From the NCBI GenBank assembly GCA_002633005.1, contig NMRA01000630.1:197115-239459 (forward strand): a stretch of DNA of 42,345 bases, read 5' to 3'. A model generated the notes under the pieces. That model was not told the origin of the DNA. It made no database searches and was given only the letters and a program-made list of their open reading frames with translations. The first letter of the stretch is position 1. Each line of letters begins with the position of its first letter. Shown piece by piece: positions 41,835 to 42,345 of this stretch. This stretch comes from Phoronis australis (Eukaryota > Phoronida > Phoronidae). The translations under genes and the position numbers were made by a program.

Positions 41835-42345
41835 CTGGTGTATAATGCATTGAATGTGAATGATGTACAGTTAATATGTATTCGTCAGCCAAATGAACTT
41901 ATTTCGTAATTTTTCGTGCTCTTGAAATATTTGTGTGGTAATTGATGAACGTACTACATGAAAATACACTCAGTTTGTGTTCCTTGCAATCGCAGGTCTA
42001 CGATTTCGTAAATGGTTTGGCGGCCCCCAGCTCTTCTAAATTCGCATTAGGCTTTCAACAGGTTACAAGTACAGCGAATAAGTGTCCAGGCAAAACACTG
42101 CGTCGCCGTTATGACAAATAACTCTGTTAGCAACAAAATTGCTTAGGCAAAAGTTTAAAGTGACTAAGTCATTGGGTTACTAAAATAAGGTGGATGTTAA
42201 TTCATTTGTGTTACCAACCATATTAGTCCAGTCATTCTACGGATAACCCGGAAAAAATTGCGAGAGAAAGTTTTATTGCATAAATCGTATCCTTTCACAC
42301 CCCTTAGTGGGAAAAAAAGTCTACCGGAATCGGAGTGGCGGAAGT
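41835..42345. other. Right flank, no gene recognised
   Basis: AT-rich DNA with no ORF, repeat or splice-bounded exon that I can support. Confidence 0.4.

Overview
The window looks like nuclear DNA of a marine invertebrate animal, probably a cnidarian or an invertebrate deuterostome. The signs are split genes with GT-AG introns, an intronless class A GPCR, extracellular WSC/kringle exons in phase 1-1, AT-rich non-coding DNA, and a mix of LINE, LTR, Penelope-like, Harbinger, THAP-type and MITE elements. No bacterial-type operon, RBS, CRISPR array or rRNA was seen. Species cannot be fixed from sequence alone.

Layout. (1) 492-6102, plus strand: a complete six-exon gene whose splice phases all agree, giving 278 codons. 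The product is a type I membrane protein closely resembling the cation-dependent mannose-6-phosphate receptor; its introns are rich in minisatellites. (2) 6.2-11 kb: mostly non-coding, with a MITE-like element and a pair of related dispersed repeats. (3) 11086-12093: an intronless class A GPCR with a TATA box, followed 1 kb later by a recent, internally deleted partial copy of itself. (4) 13.6-20 kb: transposon debris, including two LINE 3' fragments on the minus strand, a possible inverted-repeat element and a THAP-like relic. (5) 21-30.3 kb, minus strand: a WSC exon, a kringle exon and a terminal exon, each entered in phase 1, plus a second kringle exon further downstream. A THAP element with 162-bp inverted repeats sits in the WSC-kringle intron. 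(6) About 30.7-41.8 kb: a decayed PIF/Harbinger transposon with long TIRs, a plus-strand Myb/SANT-like ORF and a minus-strand DDE transposase pseudogene. Inside it lie a Penelope-like fragment, a TIR MITE and a decayed gypsy-like LTR retrotransposon with about 115-bp LTRs that splits the transposase.

Assembly warning. Five single N bases occur. Four of them (23177, 35446, 38107, 41027) sit exactly between two nearly identical direct copies (1739/1786, 955/968, 643/643 and 192/192 bp). The simplest reading is overlapping, probably allelic, contig ends that were not merged, so the true locus is probably about 3.5 kb shorter. The second kringle exon and parts of the retroelement and transposase therefore appear twice, and ORFs that cross an N are chimeras.

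How the genes relate. The three host genes (receptor-like lectin protein, GPCR, secreted or membrane WSC/kringle protein) are independent neighbours rather than a pathway. The right half of the window is best read as a nested-transposon record. The GPCR duplicate, the inverted THAP repeats and the signal-peptide-like insert in a MITE are the more unusual structures.
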